Of a DNA stretch of 64,000 nt, positions 52,823 to 61,850 are shown in pieces. Under the pieces are notes generated by a model that worked only from the letters and a program-made list of their open reading frames with translations, did no database searches and was not told the origin of the DNA. This DNA comes from Bacteroidales bacterium. GTDB lineage: Bacteria > Bacteroidota > Bacteroidia > Bacteroidales > UBA3824. The position numbers and the translations under genes were made by a program. How positions within the stretch are numbered: the stretch's first letter is position 1; every line of letters begins with the position of its first letter. The stretch is from the NCBI GenBank assembly GCA_016293845.1, contig JAEDDH010000018.1, positions 16,593 through 80,592 of the forward strand. The letters are read 5' to 3'.

Positions 52823-53833
52823 CTATGCCATAGAGGGCGTGTAGATTTCTAAAATATTATCGTTAAGATGTTGTGATTCAGTAAGTTTACCTTTGAACTT
52901 GGCGGCTTTGAGTCCTTCGTTGAATCGCACGGGCGAGGTAAAAATCCTTGCTTCGTCCCAAAGATTGGCGTTGATAAAGGCTTGGTGGAGGTGTGCGCCG
53001 CCTTCGATTATCACGCTTTGAATTTGTCTATTATATAAGGTGTGGAGAATTTGGGCAGGGTCGGTGTCGGAGATTACGAGGGTGGGGGAGGCGTTATCGA
53101 AGATTTTCAGGCTTTTAGGTAATGAATTGTTGCGGTCGATTACCACTCGTAACGGATTTCTACCTTGCCAAAAACGTGCTGTAAGCGAGGGGTTGTCGTT
53201 GATGGCGGTATTGTAGCCAATCATAATGGCGGCTTCTTCGGTGCGCCAACGGTGGCTGAGGTGTTGTGTAAGCGTGTTTGAAATTCTTACGCTGCCTTGC
53301 GGAGTGTTGGCGGTGCGGATGATGTCGATAAATCCGTCGGCGGTTTGAGCCCATTTGAGTATCACGTAGGGGCGTTTTTGGTTGCACCAAGTGAAAAAAC
53401 GGCGGTTGAGGTTGATGCACTCTTGTTCTAAAATGCCCACTGTAACGGGTATTCCGGCGTTGCGTATTTTTTCAATGCCCTTGCCGTCAACCTTTTCAAA
53501 CGAATCGCGGCAACCCACGTAAACGTGTTTAAATCCGCATTTTACAATCAAATCGGCACAGGGCGGAGTTTTGCCGTAATGTGCGCAGGGTTCGAGACTA
53601 ACGTAAATCTCTGATTCTTTGAGCAACTCTTTGTTTTTTACGGAGTTAACGGCGTTTACCTCGGCGTGGGCAAAACCGTATTTTTGATGGAATCCTTCGC
53701 CTATGATTTTGCCGTTGTGCACAATTACCGCGCCCACCATAGGGTTTGGGGCAACATTTCCCGCTCCGAGACGTGCAAGTTCAAGGCAGCGGCGCATATA
53801 TGTTTCGTGGAGAGTTGTATTTTCGTTGGTCAT
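52823..53833 (-). CDS. ribD: Riboflavin biosynthesis bifunctional deaminase/reductase
   Basis: It converts the GTP-derived pyrimidine by deamination and then reduction of the ribosyl group. 336 residues. The N-terminal deaminase has HAEV and EPCAHYGKTPPCADLI zinc motifs with the APNPMVGAVIV start; the C-terminal reductase starts VILKWAQTADGFID. It lies 12 bp downstream of tatD in the same direction. No FMN riboswitch is present in that gap. Confidence 0.94.
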   Translation of the reverse strand: MTNENTTLHETYMRRCLELARLGAGNVAPNPMVGAVIVHNGKIIGEGFHQKYGFAHAEVNAVNSVKNKELLKESEIYVSLEPCAHYGKTPPCADLIVKCGFKHVYVGCRDSFEKVDGKGIEKIRNAGIPVTVGILEQECINLNRRFFTWCNQKRPYVILKWAQTADGFIDIIRTANTPQGSVRISNTLTQHLSHRWRTEEAAIMIGYNTAINDNPSLTARFWQGRNPLRVVIDRNNSLPKSLKIFDNASPTLVISDTDPAQILHTLYNRQIQSVIIEGGAHLHQAFINANLWDEARIFTSPVRFNEGLKAAKFKGKLTESQHLNDNILEIYTPSMA

Positions 53834-53845
53834 TTTTTTAAGAGG

Positions 53846-54619
53846 TTAAATGTTAAACATTTTTTCGGCGTTTTGGGTGGTGATTTCGGCAACGGTTTCG
53901 AGCGGAAGATTTTTTATTTCGGCAAGTTTTTGCGCCGTAAATGTTATAAAAGATGATTCGTTTCGCTTGCCGCGATGAGGTACGGGAGTGATGTATGGCG
54001 AATCGGTTTCTAATACAATATCTTTAATGTCGATACATTCTGCAATTACTTTTGCAGTTTCCGCACCTGAATTTTTAAAGGTGATAACGCCACCAACGCC
54101 AAATAAAAAATTATCAAGATTGTAGATTTCTTCCGCATCGTGCTCAGTGCCGCAAAAACAGTGAAACACTCCGCGAGCCTTGCCTTTATAAGGTTTTAAA
54201 ATGTCGATTGTTTGCGGATATGCCTCACGACAGTGAATTATTAGCGGAAGATTCAGTTCTATTGATTTTTGTATCTGATAATCAAATACTTCTGATTGAA
54301 TATCAAGGTTGTCTTTTTTCCAATAGAGGTCGATACCCACTTCGCCCACAGCCACAGCGTTTTGCATCATTGGCGAAAGAAAAATTTCGTCTAACTGTTT
54401 TTTATGGTCGGCAATATCTTCGGGATGAAGTCCGAACGCAGGGAAAAGCCGTCCCGGATAAAGATTGCACAACTCGTTGGTTTTCAGCATAGAATCTACA
54501 TCGCAGCAGGGCACAATCATCTTAAAAACTCCGGCTTCAAAGGCTCGGTTTATTGCCTCGTTGCGGTCGTTGTCGAACGATTTGCTGTAAAAATGTGTGT
54601 GTGTATCGATAATGTTCAT
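53846..54619 (-). CDS. TatD-family metal-dependent hydrolase
   Basis: 257 residues, TIM-barrel amidohydrolase fold. Metal-binding motifs: DTHTHFY (residues 5-11), GEVGIDLYW, IIHCREA, FHCFCG, and LETDSPYITPVPHRGKRNE near the end. TatD proteins act as 3'-5' exonucleases on single-stranded DNA or as D-aminoacyl hydrolases; which applies here is unknown. It leads a two-gene operon with ribD. Confidence 0.92.
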   Translation of the reverse strand: MNIIDTHTHFYSKSFDNDRNEAINRAFEAGVFKMIVPCCDVDSMLKTNELCNLYPGRLFPAFGLHPEDIADHKKQLDEIFLSPMMQNAVAVGEVGIDLYWKKDNLDIQSEVFDYQIQKSIELNLPLIIHCREAYPQTIDILKPYKGKARGVFHCFCGTEHDAEEIYNLDNFLFGVGGVITFKNSGAETAKVIAECIDIKDIVLETDSPYITPVPHRGKRNESSFITFTAQKLAEIKNLPLETVAEITTQNAEKMFNI

Positions 54620-54630
54620 TGTATTTTTAT

Positions 54631-54638
54631 TATATTTG
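54631..54638 (+). promoter_or_regulatory. -7 promoter box for the guanine deaminase-like gene
   Basis: TATATTTG, an exact TAnnTTTG match 40 bp upstream of the ATG at 54679. Confidence 0.5.
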
Positions 54639-54678
54639 CAGAAAGCAAAATTGGATATTTTTTACAAAATAAACTAAT

Positions 54679-55143
54679 ATGGACAGAGAATTTATGCAGC
54701 GAGCCATTGATTTGGCTGCCGAAAGTGTTAAAAAAGGCGGCGGACCCTTTGGTGCTGTGGTTGTTAAGGATGGCAAAGTGATTGCCGAAAGTGCCAACAG
54801 CGTAACGCCCGACAACGACCCTACCGCACACGCCGAGGTTAATGCTATCCGCTTGGCTTGTAAAAAGTTAGGTACGTTTATGCTCGACGGCTGCGAAATA
54901 TACGCTTCGTGCGAACCGTGCCCTATGTGTCTTGGGGCTATCTATTGGGCGCACATCAAAACTATTTATTACGCTGGCACCCGCTCAGATGCCGCCAAAG
55001 CCGGATTCGACGATGATTTTATCTATCGCGAAATCAATATCGACCCCGAAAAACGCTCCGTTCCGGCGTTTAATATTATGCCAGACGAGGGCGCGGCGGT
55101 GTTTAAACTTTGGTTAGATAAGGAAGACAGAACAAATTACTAA
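54679..55143 (+). CDS. guaD: Guanine deaminase-like nucleoside/base deaminase
   Basis: 154 residues, CDA fold. Zinc site: His51 and Glu53 in THAEV context (DPTAHAEVNAIRLAC), Cys81 and Cys84 in SCEPCPMCLGAIYWA. The segment SDAAKAGFDDDFIYREI matches Bacillus GuaD, a short-form guanine deaminase, better than the tRNA deaminase TadA. It would convert guanine to xanthine in purine salvage. It is followed 13 bp later by the radical SAM gene. Confidence 0.85.
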   Translation: MDREFMQRAIDLAAESVKKGGGPFGAVVVKDGKVIAESANSVTPDNDPTAHAEVNAIRLACKKLGTFMLDGCEIYASCEPCPMCLGAIYWAHIKTIYYAGTRSDAAKAGFDDDFIYREINIDPEKRSVPAFNIMPDEGAAVFKLWLDKEDRTNY

Positions 55144-55156
55144 ATGTTATAAAATA

Positions 55157-55930
55157 ATGTCAACATTTCTTTTTAGCGAGACAATTTTTGGACCTATCCA
55201 CAGCCGTCGTCTTGGCAGTTCGCTTGGGGTTAACTTGTTGCCTGTAAGCCGCAAATACTGCAATTTTAATTGCGTTTATTGCGAATGTGGCGCCAACACT
55301 CCCGGAGGCTCTATCACACTGCCGTCGCGCTACGAGGTGAAGGATGCGCTTTTGCAAAAACTTGCTCAGTTGCACGCTGATAATCAGCCTGTTGATTCTA
55401 TCACATTTGCAGGCAACGGCGAACCAACCATTCACCCCGATTTTGCCGGAATTATAGATGACGTTATCAACCTTCGCTCTCGGTTTTATCCTAATGCCAA
55501 GGTTTCGGTGCTGAGCAATGCCACAATGATTAATAATCAATCAGTTGTGAAGGCTCTCAAAAAGGTGGATATGAATATTCTAAAACTTGATTCTGCCCTT
55601 GACGCTACTGTAAAGGCTGTTAACCGACCCACCGCACATTATACTGTAAGCGATACTGTCAACCTTTTGAAACTGTTTGACGGCAAGTTTATTTTGCAGA
55701 CAATGTTTTTTGAAGGCGATGTCAACGGCTTGCATATCAATAATATGGCAGAAAATGAATTGTCGGCTTGGCTAAAAATTGTGGACGAGTTGAGGCCTCA
55801 AACTGTGATGATTTACACTATCGACCGCGACACTCCCGAAAAAACTCTCCGCAAGGCTACCCACCAAGAACTTGAAAATATCAAAAACAAAATATCGGAA
55901 CTTGGCGTCAACGTTCAAGTTTCGGAGTAA
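55157..55930 (+). CDS. Radical SAM protein
   Basis: 257 residues. The cluster motif is Cys35-x3-Cys39-x2-Cys42 (CNFNCVYC), preceded by the FGPIHSRRLGSSLGVNLLPV segment seen in a conserved family of small radical SAM proteins related by sequence to wybutosine/MoaA-like enzymes. The TFAGNGEPTIHPDF segment is the SAM-binding GGE-like motif (GNGEPT). The substrate is unknown. It is co-oriented with the guanine deaminase gene and the lipoprotein gene downstream. Confidence 0.87.
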   Translation: MSTFLFSETIFGPIHSRRLGSSLGVNLLPVSRKYCNFNCVYCECGANTPGGSITLPSRYEVKDALLQKLAQLHADNQPVDSITFAGNGEPTIHPDFAGIIDDVINLRSRFYPNAKVSVLSNATMINNQSVVKALKKVDMNILKLDSALDATVKAVNRPTAHYTVSDTVNLLKLFDGKFILQTMFFEGDVNGLHINNMAENELSAWLKIVDELRPQTVMIYTIDRDTPEKTLRKATHQELENIKNKISELGVNVQVSE

Positions 55931-55951
55931 TAATTCTAAAATTTTATAATT

Positions 55952-56527
55952 ATGAAAAGTATCAAATTATTGACCATCTTAATGGGCGTGTTAATGTTTC
56001 AATCGTGCATTATTACGCAAGAGTACACTATCCACAACGATATGTCGGGTAGTCAGTACACCGAAATCGATTACAGTGCCGTGGGAGCAATCCTTGGAGA
56101 AACCGCCGATTCGCTTACACATCAGGTAGATAGCATTTTTAACGAGGCGTTTACTGGTAATGCCTCAAAAGAAGGACTCTCTAACTATAAATATGGCAAC
56201 AAAGACGCTAAGTACTTCATTTCCTTTGACTTTACCAATGCCGAAAACACCGAAATAGGGGTTCAGTTCTCTAAAAACGGCAACAAAATTTCGGTTAATT
56301 TCGACAAAATGAAAGAGTTGTTTGATTCGATGAACGAAAAAGAGAGTGTAGACAATTCTGGAATGGATATGTCGGCAATGTTTCAGTACACCGCCATTTT
56401 TAATTTCGACAAAAAAGTGGCTTCGGTGACGGGTGTGGACGCTGAAATCACCGGCAAAAAAACAGTGAAAGTGCCGATTAAAATCAACTCGTTCCCCAAA
56501 GGCGACGTGATTATAACGCTGAAATAG
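55952..56527 (+). CDS. Hypothetical lipoprotein
   Basis: 191 residues with a lipobox at LMFQSC (Cys19). The mature part is beta-rich, with FISFDFTNAENTEIGVQFSK and a Met/Asp/Ser loop (residues about 133-148). No family recognised. Its stop shares one base with the GTG start of the glycosyltransferase gene, suggesting coupling. Confidence 0.7.
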   Translation: MKSIKLLTILMGVLMFQSCIITQEYTIHNDMSGSQYTEIDYSAVGAILGETADSLTHQVDSIFNEAFTGNASKEGLSNYKYGNKDAKYFISFDFTNAENTEIGVQFSKNGNKISVNFDKMKELFDSMNEKESVDNSGMDMSAMFQYTAIFNFDKKVASVTGVDAEITGKKTVKVPIKINSFPKGDVIITLK

Positions 56528-57486
56528 TGCAGTTTTTCAGTCGTTTTGTTGGGTGTAATATCTTGGTAAGTCCGCTCGATTGGGGGCTCGGACACGCGGC
56601 TCGTATGGTGCCTGTGGTGCGGTTTCTCACCAAAAATAACCGCGTAACAGTGGTATGCGGACCAAATGCAAGGGACTTTCTTAATGCAGAACTTCCTAAT
56701 ATTGAGATAATTACCATCAACGACCGTCCTATACGCTATCCTGCTCGTAGGATAACAATTTTTACAATGCTCTCGTGGCTGCCCGTGCTTGCGGTAAATG
56801 CCATTCGGGAGCATTTTTTTGTAAAGCGTATTATACAAACGAAGGGTATCGATACCATAATCTCCGACAATCGTTATGGATTGATTTTTAGACATTTAGA
56901 GTGCTATTTTGTAACACATCAAGTTTACCCAAAACTGCCAGTTGGTTTTGGCGCATTAGAAAAATTGCTTGGAACATTGCATCGTATTTATTTACAACTA
57001 TTTACCAAATGTTTGATACCAGATTTTGAAAATGGTTTTTCGCTTTCGGGTAGTTTAGCCGCCGACAGGGTAGGGAATAACCCAAAATTTGTAAAGGTTG
57101 GTATACTTTCTCGATTTTGTAATTATCCGCAGAATAATGCAAAAGTTTATGATTTATTGATACTTATTTCGGGTCAAGAAAATCAGCGCACATTTTTTGA
57201 GCGTTTCCTTTTAGATAAGATAAAGGATTCTCAACAAAAGATTCTTTTTGTGCGAGGTGTCCCTGAAACCACACCTCCGCTCAAAGATTTTAACAATGTT
57301 GTTTTTAAAAATATGCTCACTTCCGATGCCTTAGCCGCTGCCATAACATCTTCAAAAACAGTAATTTGCCGTTCGGGATACAGCACCATCCTCGACCTTG
57401 TAGCCCTCAAAGCCTCAGCCATTTTTTATCCCACCCCCGGTCAAACCGAGCAGGAGTATCTTGCCGAGCGGCTTGGAGGGATGTAA
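56527..57486 (+). CDS. GT28/MurG-like glycosyltransferase, C-terminus apparently shortened
   Basis: 319 residues from a GTG start; using a later ATG would delete the conserved NILVSPLDWGLGHAARMVPV opening that marks nucleotide-sugar transferases of this group. The C-terminal half has ICRSGYSTILDLVALKASAI and FYPTPGQTEQEYLAERL, the acceptor/UDP region. The chain stops right after this motif (LGGM), where homologues usually continue for roughly 40 residues with helices closing the domain. No coding sequence continues in any frame before the topB promoter, so the end may have been lost. Confidence 0.78.
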   Translation: MQFFSRFVGCNILVSPLDWGLGHAARMVPVVRFLTKNNRVTVVCGPNARDFLNAELPNIEIITINDRPIRYPARRITIFTMLSWLPVLAVNAIREHFFVKRIIQTKGIDTIISDNRYGLIFRHLECYFVTHQVYPKLPVGFGALEKLLGTLHRIYLQLFTKCLIPDFENGFSLSGSLAADRVGNNPKFVKVGILSRFCNYPQNNAKVYDLLILISGQENQRTFFERFLLDKIKDSQQKILFVRGVPETTPPLKDFNNVVFKNMLTSDALAAAITSSKTVICRSGYSTILDLVALKASAIFYPTPGQTEQEYLAERLGGM

Positions 57487-57520
57487 GGCAGAAAAAAAGC
57501 GAGTGATATTCGTTTTTTTT

Positions 57521-57528
57521 TACCTTTG
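57521..57528 (+). promoter_or_regulatory. -7 promoter box for topB
   Basis: TACCTTTG, an exact TAnnTTTG match 25 bp upstream of the ATG at 57553. Confidence 0.55.
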
Positions 57529-57552
57529 CACCACGAAAAATTTATCAAACCA

Positions 57553-59562
57553 ATGGGAAAAAATCTCTTTATAGCCGAGAAACCAAGTGTGGCTCAGGAA
57601 TTTGCTAAGGCGTTGAAAGATACCTTCAACCGTTACAACGGATATTGGGAGGGCGGTGCCAATGTGGTTACTTGGTGCGTGGGTCACCTTGTTACTATGA
57701 GTTACCCCGAAATTTATGACTCTAATCTAAAACGTTGGCAGATAGATACTTTACCTTTTATTCCTAAACAATTTCTTTATGAAATTATTCCGTCGGTGCA
57801 AAAGCAGTTTGATATTGTAAAACAGCAACTTACACGCGCCGATATAGATTGTATTTATGTCTGTACCGACTCGGGACGCGAGGGTGAATATATCTATCGT
57901 CTTGTAGATCAGATGGCTAACGTGCCAGCCGATAAAATTCGTCGCCGTGTTTGGATCGATTCGCAAACCGAAGAGGAGATTCTTCGTGGCATTAAGGAGG
58001 CAAAAACTTGGGATGCTTACGATGCGCTTTCCGATTCGGCGTATCTGCGTGCTCAGGAAGATTATCTTATGGGTATAAATTTTTCGCGTATACTTACCAT
58101 CAAGTATGGCAATACCCTCAAAAATCACCTCAAAGCCGACAAAAACGTGGTGATTGCCGTGGGTCGCGTTATGACCTGCGTGCTTGGTATGGTGGTGCGC
58201 CGCGAACGTGAAATACGCAAGTTTGTAAAAACGCCATATTACAGAATTACAGGCACTTTTAGCAAAGATGGCGGTTCTATCGCTGCCGATTGGAAGGCTG
58301 TGGAGGGTTCGCACTACTTCAATTCGCCAAAACTTTTTAAGGAGAATGGTTTTAAGAAAAAAGAGGATGCCGAAGAGTGCGTGGCTCTTATGAATAGTTT
58401 TGGTAATGAGTGTGTTATCGAAAATATTGAGAAAAAGAAGGAGAAAAAAAATCCGCCGTTGCTCTTCAACCTTGCCGAATTGCAAAACGAATGTTCTAAG
58501 TTGTTTAAAATCAGTCCCGACGAAACTCTTGCCATAGTTCAGGAACTTTACGAGAAAAAACTTGTTACCTATCCTCGTACCGATGCCCGTGTGCTGTCGT
58601 CGGCGGTGGCAAAGGAGATTACCAAAAATCTTCACGGACTTGCCACTCAATCTGATTATCTGCGTTACTGCAAGGATATCAAGGAGTTTGGATTGTTTTC
58701 AAAGATAGAAAAAAGCCGTTACACCGACGATAAGCAAATTACCGACCACTACGCCATTATCCCCACAGGACAAGGTTTTCAGGCACTGTCGGGATGCTCG
58801 CAGACGGCGCAGGGCGTTTATGATAGAATTGTAAGACGCTTTCTTGCAATATTTTACCCCCCTGCCGAATACAAAAAAATGGCTCTTACCATTGCCGTGG
58901 GCAGCGAACGGTTGTTTTCAAATTTCAAAGTGCTTGAAAATAAGGGCTATCTCGTGCTTTACCAACAAGATACTCCCGAAGAAAAAGCCGCCGAAACTAC
59001 CGACAAAAATGCTGATACCGAGCAAGTTGTGTCCGAAGCATCGTTTGAGATGGTGGCGGCATTAAAAAAAGGCACTAAACTCAATGCCGACGGTTATGAA
59101 TTTAAAGAGGGCGAAACATCTCCGCCCAAACGCTATAATTCAGGTTCTCTGATACTTGCGATGGAAAACGCTGGTCAGTTTATCGAAGATGAGGAACTCC
59201 GTGCGCAGGTGAAGGGTAGCGGCATAGGCACAAGCGCCACACGTGCCGAAATTCTCAAAAAACTTGTCAACATCGGCTACCTTCTCCTCAACAAAAAAAC
59301 GCAGATTATCACGCCAGCAAAACTCGGTGAAATGATTTACGAAGTGGTGAAAGGTTCGATTAAGCAACTCCTAAATGCCGAGCTTACAGCCTCTTGGGAA
59401 AAAGGTCTCTCTATGGTGGCGCAAGGCTCGATTGTAAAAGACGAATACCTCACCAAACTCGAAACCTTTATCACCAACACCACCAACAGCGTAAAAAGTT
59501 TAAGCAACTATATGCCTCTTACAGTGATGTTTGGATTGGTAGATCAATGTTATAAAAAGTGA
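57553..59562 (+). CDS. topB: Type IA DNA topoisomerase (topoisomerase III)
   Basis: 669 residues from the ATG at 57553, which starts GKNLFIAEKPSVAQEFAKAL (TOPRIM start). The TOPRIM acidic motif is CTDSGREGEYIYR. The catalytic tyrosine is in KLVTYPRTDARVLS. The domain order fits TopB: TOPRIM, domains II-III with the active Tyr, then a DNA-binding C-terminal part with GSGIGTSATRAEILKKLVNI. There are no zinc fingers, consistent with TopB rather than TopA. vsr begins 2 bp after the stop. Confidence 0.92.
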   Translation: MGKNLFIAEKPSVAQEFAKALKDTFNRYNGYWEGGANVVTWCVGHLVTMSYPEIYDSNLKRWQIDTLPFIPKQFLYEIIPSVQKQFDIVKQQLTRADIDCIYVCTDSGREGEYIYRLVDQMANVPADKIRRRVWIDSQTEEEILRGIKEAKTWDAYDALSDSAYLRAQEDYLMGINFSRILTIKYGNTLKNHLKADKNVVIAVGRVMTCVLGMVVRREREIRKFVKTPYYRITGTFSKDGGSIAADWKAVEGSHYFNSPKLFKENGFKKKEDAEECVALMNSFGNECVIENIEKKKEKKNPPLLFNLAELQNECSKLFKISPDETLAIVQELYEKKLVTYPRTDARVLSSAVAKEITKNLHGLATQSDYLRYCKDIKEFGLFSKIEKSRYTDDKQITDHYAIIPTGQGFQALSGCSQTAQGVYDRIVRRFLAIFYPPAEYKKMALTIAVGSERLFSNFKVLENKGYLVLYQQDTPEEKAAETTDKNADTEQVVSEASFEMVAALKKGTKLNADGYEFKEGETSPPKRYNSGSLILAMENAGQFIEDEELRAQVKGSGIGTSATRAEILKKLVNIGYLLLNKKTQIITPAKLGEMIYEVVKGSIKQLLNAELTASWEKGLSMVAQGSIVKDEYLTKLETFITNTTNSVKSLSNYMPLTVMFGLVDQCYKK

Positions 59563-59563
59563 T

Positions 59564-60067
59564 ATGGACACGCTGACACCCGAACAGAGGCATATCTGTA
59601 TGCTTCATAACAAGAGCAAGGGCACAAAGCCCGAATTGCTCGTTAGACGTTATCTTTGGCAAAACGGCTACCGTTACCGCCTGAATGTCAAGAGTGTGCC
59701 GGGTAGTCCCGATATAGTTTTGAGGCGTTACCGCACCGCAATTTTCGTCAACGGCTGTTTTTGGCACGGGCACGAGGGATGCTCCAAATACCGCATTCCC
59801 AAGAGCAACACCGACTTTTGGCAACGCAAGATAGCCCGCAACCAAGCCCGCGACATCCGCAATCGCGACATTCTGATAGAAAATGGTTGGCAGGTGATAA
59901 CAATTTGGGAATGTGAACTTTCACCTTCACACTTCGACGACACAATGAAACGAGTGGAAATCCGTATCAATGCCAATTATATCCGTCTTTTTCAATCGCC
60001 CCAACCCGCAGCCCCCGACACCTACGCCATAGCCGCCGAACCTGAGGAGAAGTTTGGTAAAAAATAA
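59564..60067 (+). CDS. vsr: Very short patch repair endonuclease (Vsr)
   Basis: 167 residues. Vsr nicks DNA 5' of T in T:G mismatches arising from 5-methylcytosine deamination. The family core is clear: SKGTKPELLVRRYLWQNGYR, SVPGSPDIVL (catalytic Asp), IFVNGCFWHGHEGC (zinc and active site) and VITIWECEL. No cytosine methyltransferase gene is in the window, though vsr usually accompanies one. Pro/Ala-rich tail of about 25 residues. It starts 1 bp after topB. Confidence 0.92.
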   Translation: MDTLTPEQRHICMLHNKSKGTKPELLVRRYLWQNGYRYRLNVKSVPGSPDIVLRRYRTAIFVNGCFWHGHEGCSKYRIPKSNTDFWQRKIARNQARDIRNRDILIENGWQVITIWECELSPSHFDDTMKRVEIRINANYIRLFQSPQPAAPDTYAIAAEPEEKFGKK

Positions 60068-60164
60068 AGTTGTCACATCAATGCTTTTTATTTACTCGAT
60101 GTGGCAACTTTAACGAGTTTTTTTTTGCCACATTGGTACTTTTTTTGGCTGATGTGGCAACTTT
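60066..60164 (+). terminator. Double hairpin between vsr and amtB
   Basis: AAAGTTGTCACATC (60066-60079) pairs with GATGTGGCAACTTT (60098-60111), one G-U. The same GATGTGGCAACTTT unit recurs at 60151-60164, with an inverted partial copy TTGCCACAT between them (60126-60134). T-runs follow the first hairpin. It probably terminates both vsr (rightward) and amtB (leftward). Confidence 0.7.
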
Positions 60165-60170
60165 AATCGT

Positions 60171-61415
60171 TTAGTTGTAGCAAGCCTCGCCGTGTTCGTA
60201 AACGTCAAGTCCTTCTTCCTCAATGCGTTTTTCAACGCGGAGACCGTGAGTTTTCTTGATGATGATAAACACTGCATAACCGATTGCGAATGCGAATGCG
60301 GCTACTGCAAATGCGCCCAGTGTTTGAACACCAAGTGATACCTCGCTACCGTTGATCGCCGAATCACAGAATACTGCGGTGAGGATTGTTCCAATGATAC
60401 CGCCTACGCCGTGTACCGAAACTGCACCAACGGGGTCGTCGATGTGGCATTTCTTATCAAGGAAAGATACTGAGAAACACATAATTACAGATGTTATCGC
60501 GCCAATTAAAGCGGCAGCCCATATTGGAACGCAGTCGCAACCTGCTGTTATACCAACCAAGCCTGCAAGAATACCGTTGCAAACCATTGACAAAGAGGGC
60601 TTTCCATCGATTATCCAAGTGTAAATCAATGCCGCTATACCGCCTGTGGCAGCAGCCATATTGGTGGTTACAAACACGTGCGACATACTTGTGGCGTTGT
60701 CAAAACCTGTGGCAGCCACAGTAGAGCAGGGGTTGAAACCAAACCATCCTACCCAGAGGCAGAATACGCCTAATGCACAGAGTGTGAGGTTGTGACCGGG
60801 AATAGCCTTTGATTTGCCGTCCTTGCCATATTTGCCAACCCTCGGACCTAAAACTATTGCGCCAGCCAATGCCAACACGCCGCCGCAGAGGTGAACAACT
60901 GTTGAGCCAGCAAAATCGTGGAATCCAAGTTCTGACAGCCATCCGCCGCCCCAACTCCAATGTCCTTCTATCGGGTAGATTATCAATGAGATAACAATTG
61001 AATATACAAAATACATCGAAAATTTTGTACGTTCTGCCATTGCACCAGAAACTATTGTAGCGGCAGTGGCACAGAACACTGTCTGAAAGATAAATGTAGC
61101 CTCGGCGGGTACGTTAGAATCGGAACCAATAAAGCCGAATCCTTCCCAGCCTATAAAAGCGTTGCCCGCGCCGTACATTATCGAAAAGCCTGCTATCCAG
61201 TACAATACCGAACCGCACATAAAGTCGCAGAAGTTTTTCATAAGTATGTTGGCGGTGTTTTTGGCGCGGGTAAGACCTGCCTCCACGAGTGCAAATCCGG
61301 GCTGCATCCAAAATACCAACATTGCACCCAACAATACCCAAAGGGTGTCCAATCCGTTTACATAGTCTTTTGCCTCCTCTACCACGGGGGCTATATCTAA
61401 TAAAAAACTTTCCAT
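60171..61415 (-). CDS. amtB: Ammonium transporter
   Basis: 414 residues, about 11 membrane spans. Family marks: TLWVLLGAMLVFWMQPGFAL, the DFAGSTVVHLCGG pore region with the conserved His, and VHGVGGIIGTILTAV near the end (second pore His). The C-terminal cytosolic tail (RVEKRIEEEGLDVYEHGEAC) would bind the PII protein encoded upstream. Order on the minus strand is porin gene, glnK, amtB. Confidence 0.95.
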   Translation of the reverse strand: MESFLLDIAPVVEEAKDYVNGLDTLWVLLGAMLVFWMQPGFALVEAGLTRAKNTANILMKNFCDFMCGSVLYWIAGFSIMYGAGNAFIGWEGFGFIGSDSNVPAEATFIFQTVFCATAATIVSGAMAERTKFSMYFVYSIVISLIIYPIEGHWSWGGGWLSELGFHDFAGSTVVHLCGGVLALAGAIVLGPRVGKYGKDGKSKAIPGHNLTLCALGVFCLWVGWFGFNPCSTVAATGFDNATSMSHVFVTTNMAAATGGIAALIYTWIIDGKPSLSMVCNGILAGLVGITAGCDCVPIWAAALIGAITSVIMCFSVSFLDKKCHIDDPVGAVSVHGVGGIIGTILTAVFCDSAINGSEVSLGVQTLGAFAVAAFAFAIGYAVFIIIKKTHGLRVEKRIEEEGLDVYEHGEACYN

Positions 61416-61446
61416 AATAATTCTTATTAATGATTACTAATTATGA

Positions 61447-61477
61447 ATTATGCATTATTCATTATTCATTATGCATT
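61447..61477. repeat. ATTATGCATT short repeats, locus 2
   Basis: ATTATGCATT at 61447-61456 and 61468-61477, with ATTATTCATT variants between. Same unit as at 38624-38654. It lies in the glnK-amtB gap and touches the glnK stop codon. Confidence 0.6.
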
Positions 61478-61823
61478 ATTTCTTGTCTCTCAGCACAGTG
61501 TCGCCGTGTTCGCCGGTGCGTATCGACCAGCAGTCGATAACGTCGCTTAGGAATATACGACCGTCGCCAATTTCGCCGGTGTTGGCTGTTTTGAGAATTA
61601 CATTTATGGTGTTGTCTACGCAAACTTCGCGGCAGATAATGGTAATTGCCACACGCTCAATCATATCGGTGTTGTAAACCACGCCACGGTAGATTCTCTC
61701 CTGACGTGACTGACCGATTCCGTGTACATCGTGATACTCAAACCAGTTGATGTCTGAATCTAAAAGCGCCTCTTTAACCTCGTCAAACTTGGTTTTTCTG
61801 ATAATTGCTTCTATCCTTTTCAT
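61476..61823 (-). CDS. glnK: PII-family nitrogen regulator
   Basis: 115 residues. PII signals nitrogen status by binding 2-oxoglutarate and ATP/ADP, and blocks AmtB through its T-loop. The T-loop region GQSRQERIYRGVVYNTDMIE keeps both tyrosines matching Tyr46 and Tyr51 of enteric PII, so modification by uridylylation is possible. The C-terminal signature TGEIGDGRIFLSDV is typical. It is directly upstream of amtB. Confidence 0.92.
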   Translation of the reverse strand: MKRIEAIIRKTKFDEVKEALLDSDINWFEYHDVHGIGQSRQERIYRGVVYNTDMIERVAITIICREVCVDNTINVILKTANTGEIGDGRIFLSDVIDCWSIRTGEHGDTVLRDKK

Positions 61824-61850
61824 AGTTTTACGATTTTTACTTATGGCTCT

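Noticed and set aside
53834..53845. FMN riboswitch ahead of ribD
   Set aside because: Only 12 bp separate ribD from tatD, and no RFN-element sequence is seen upstream of tatD.
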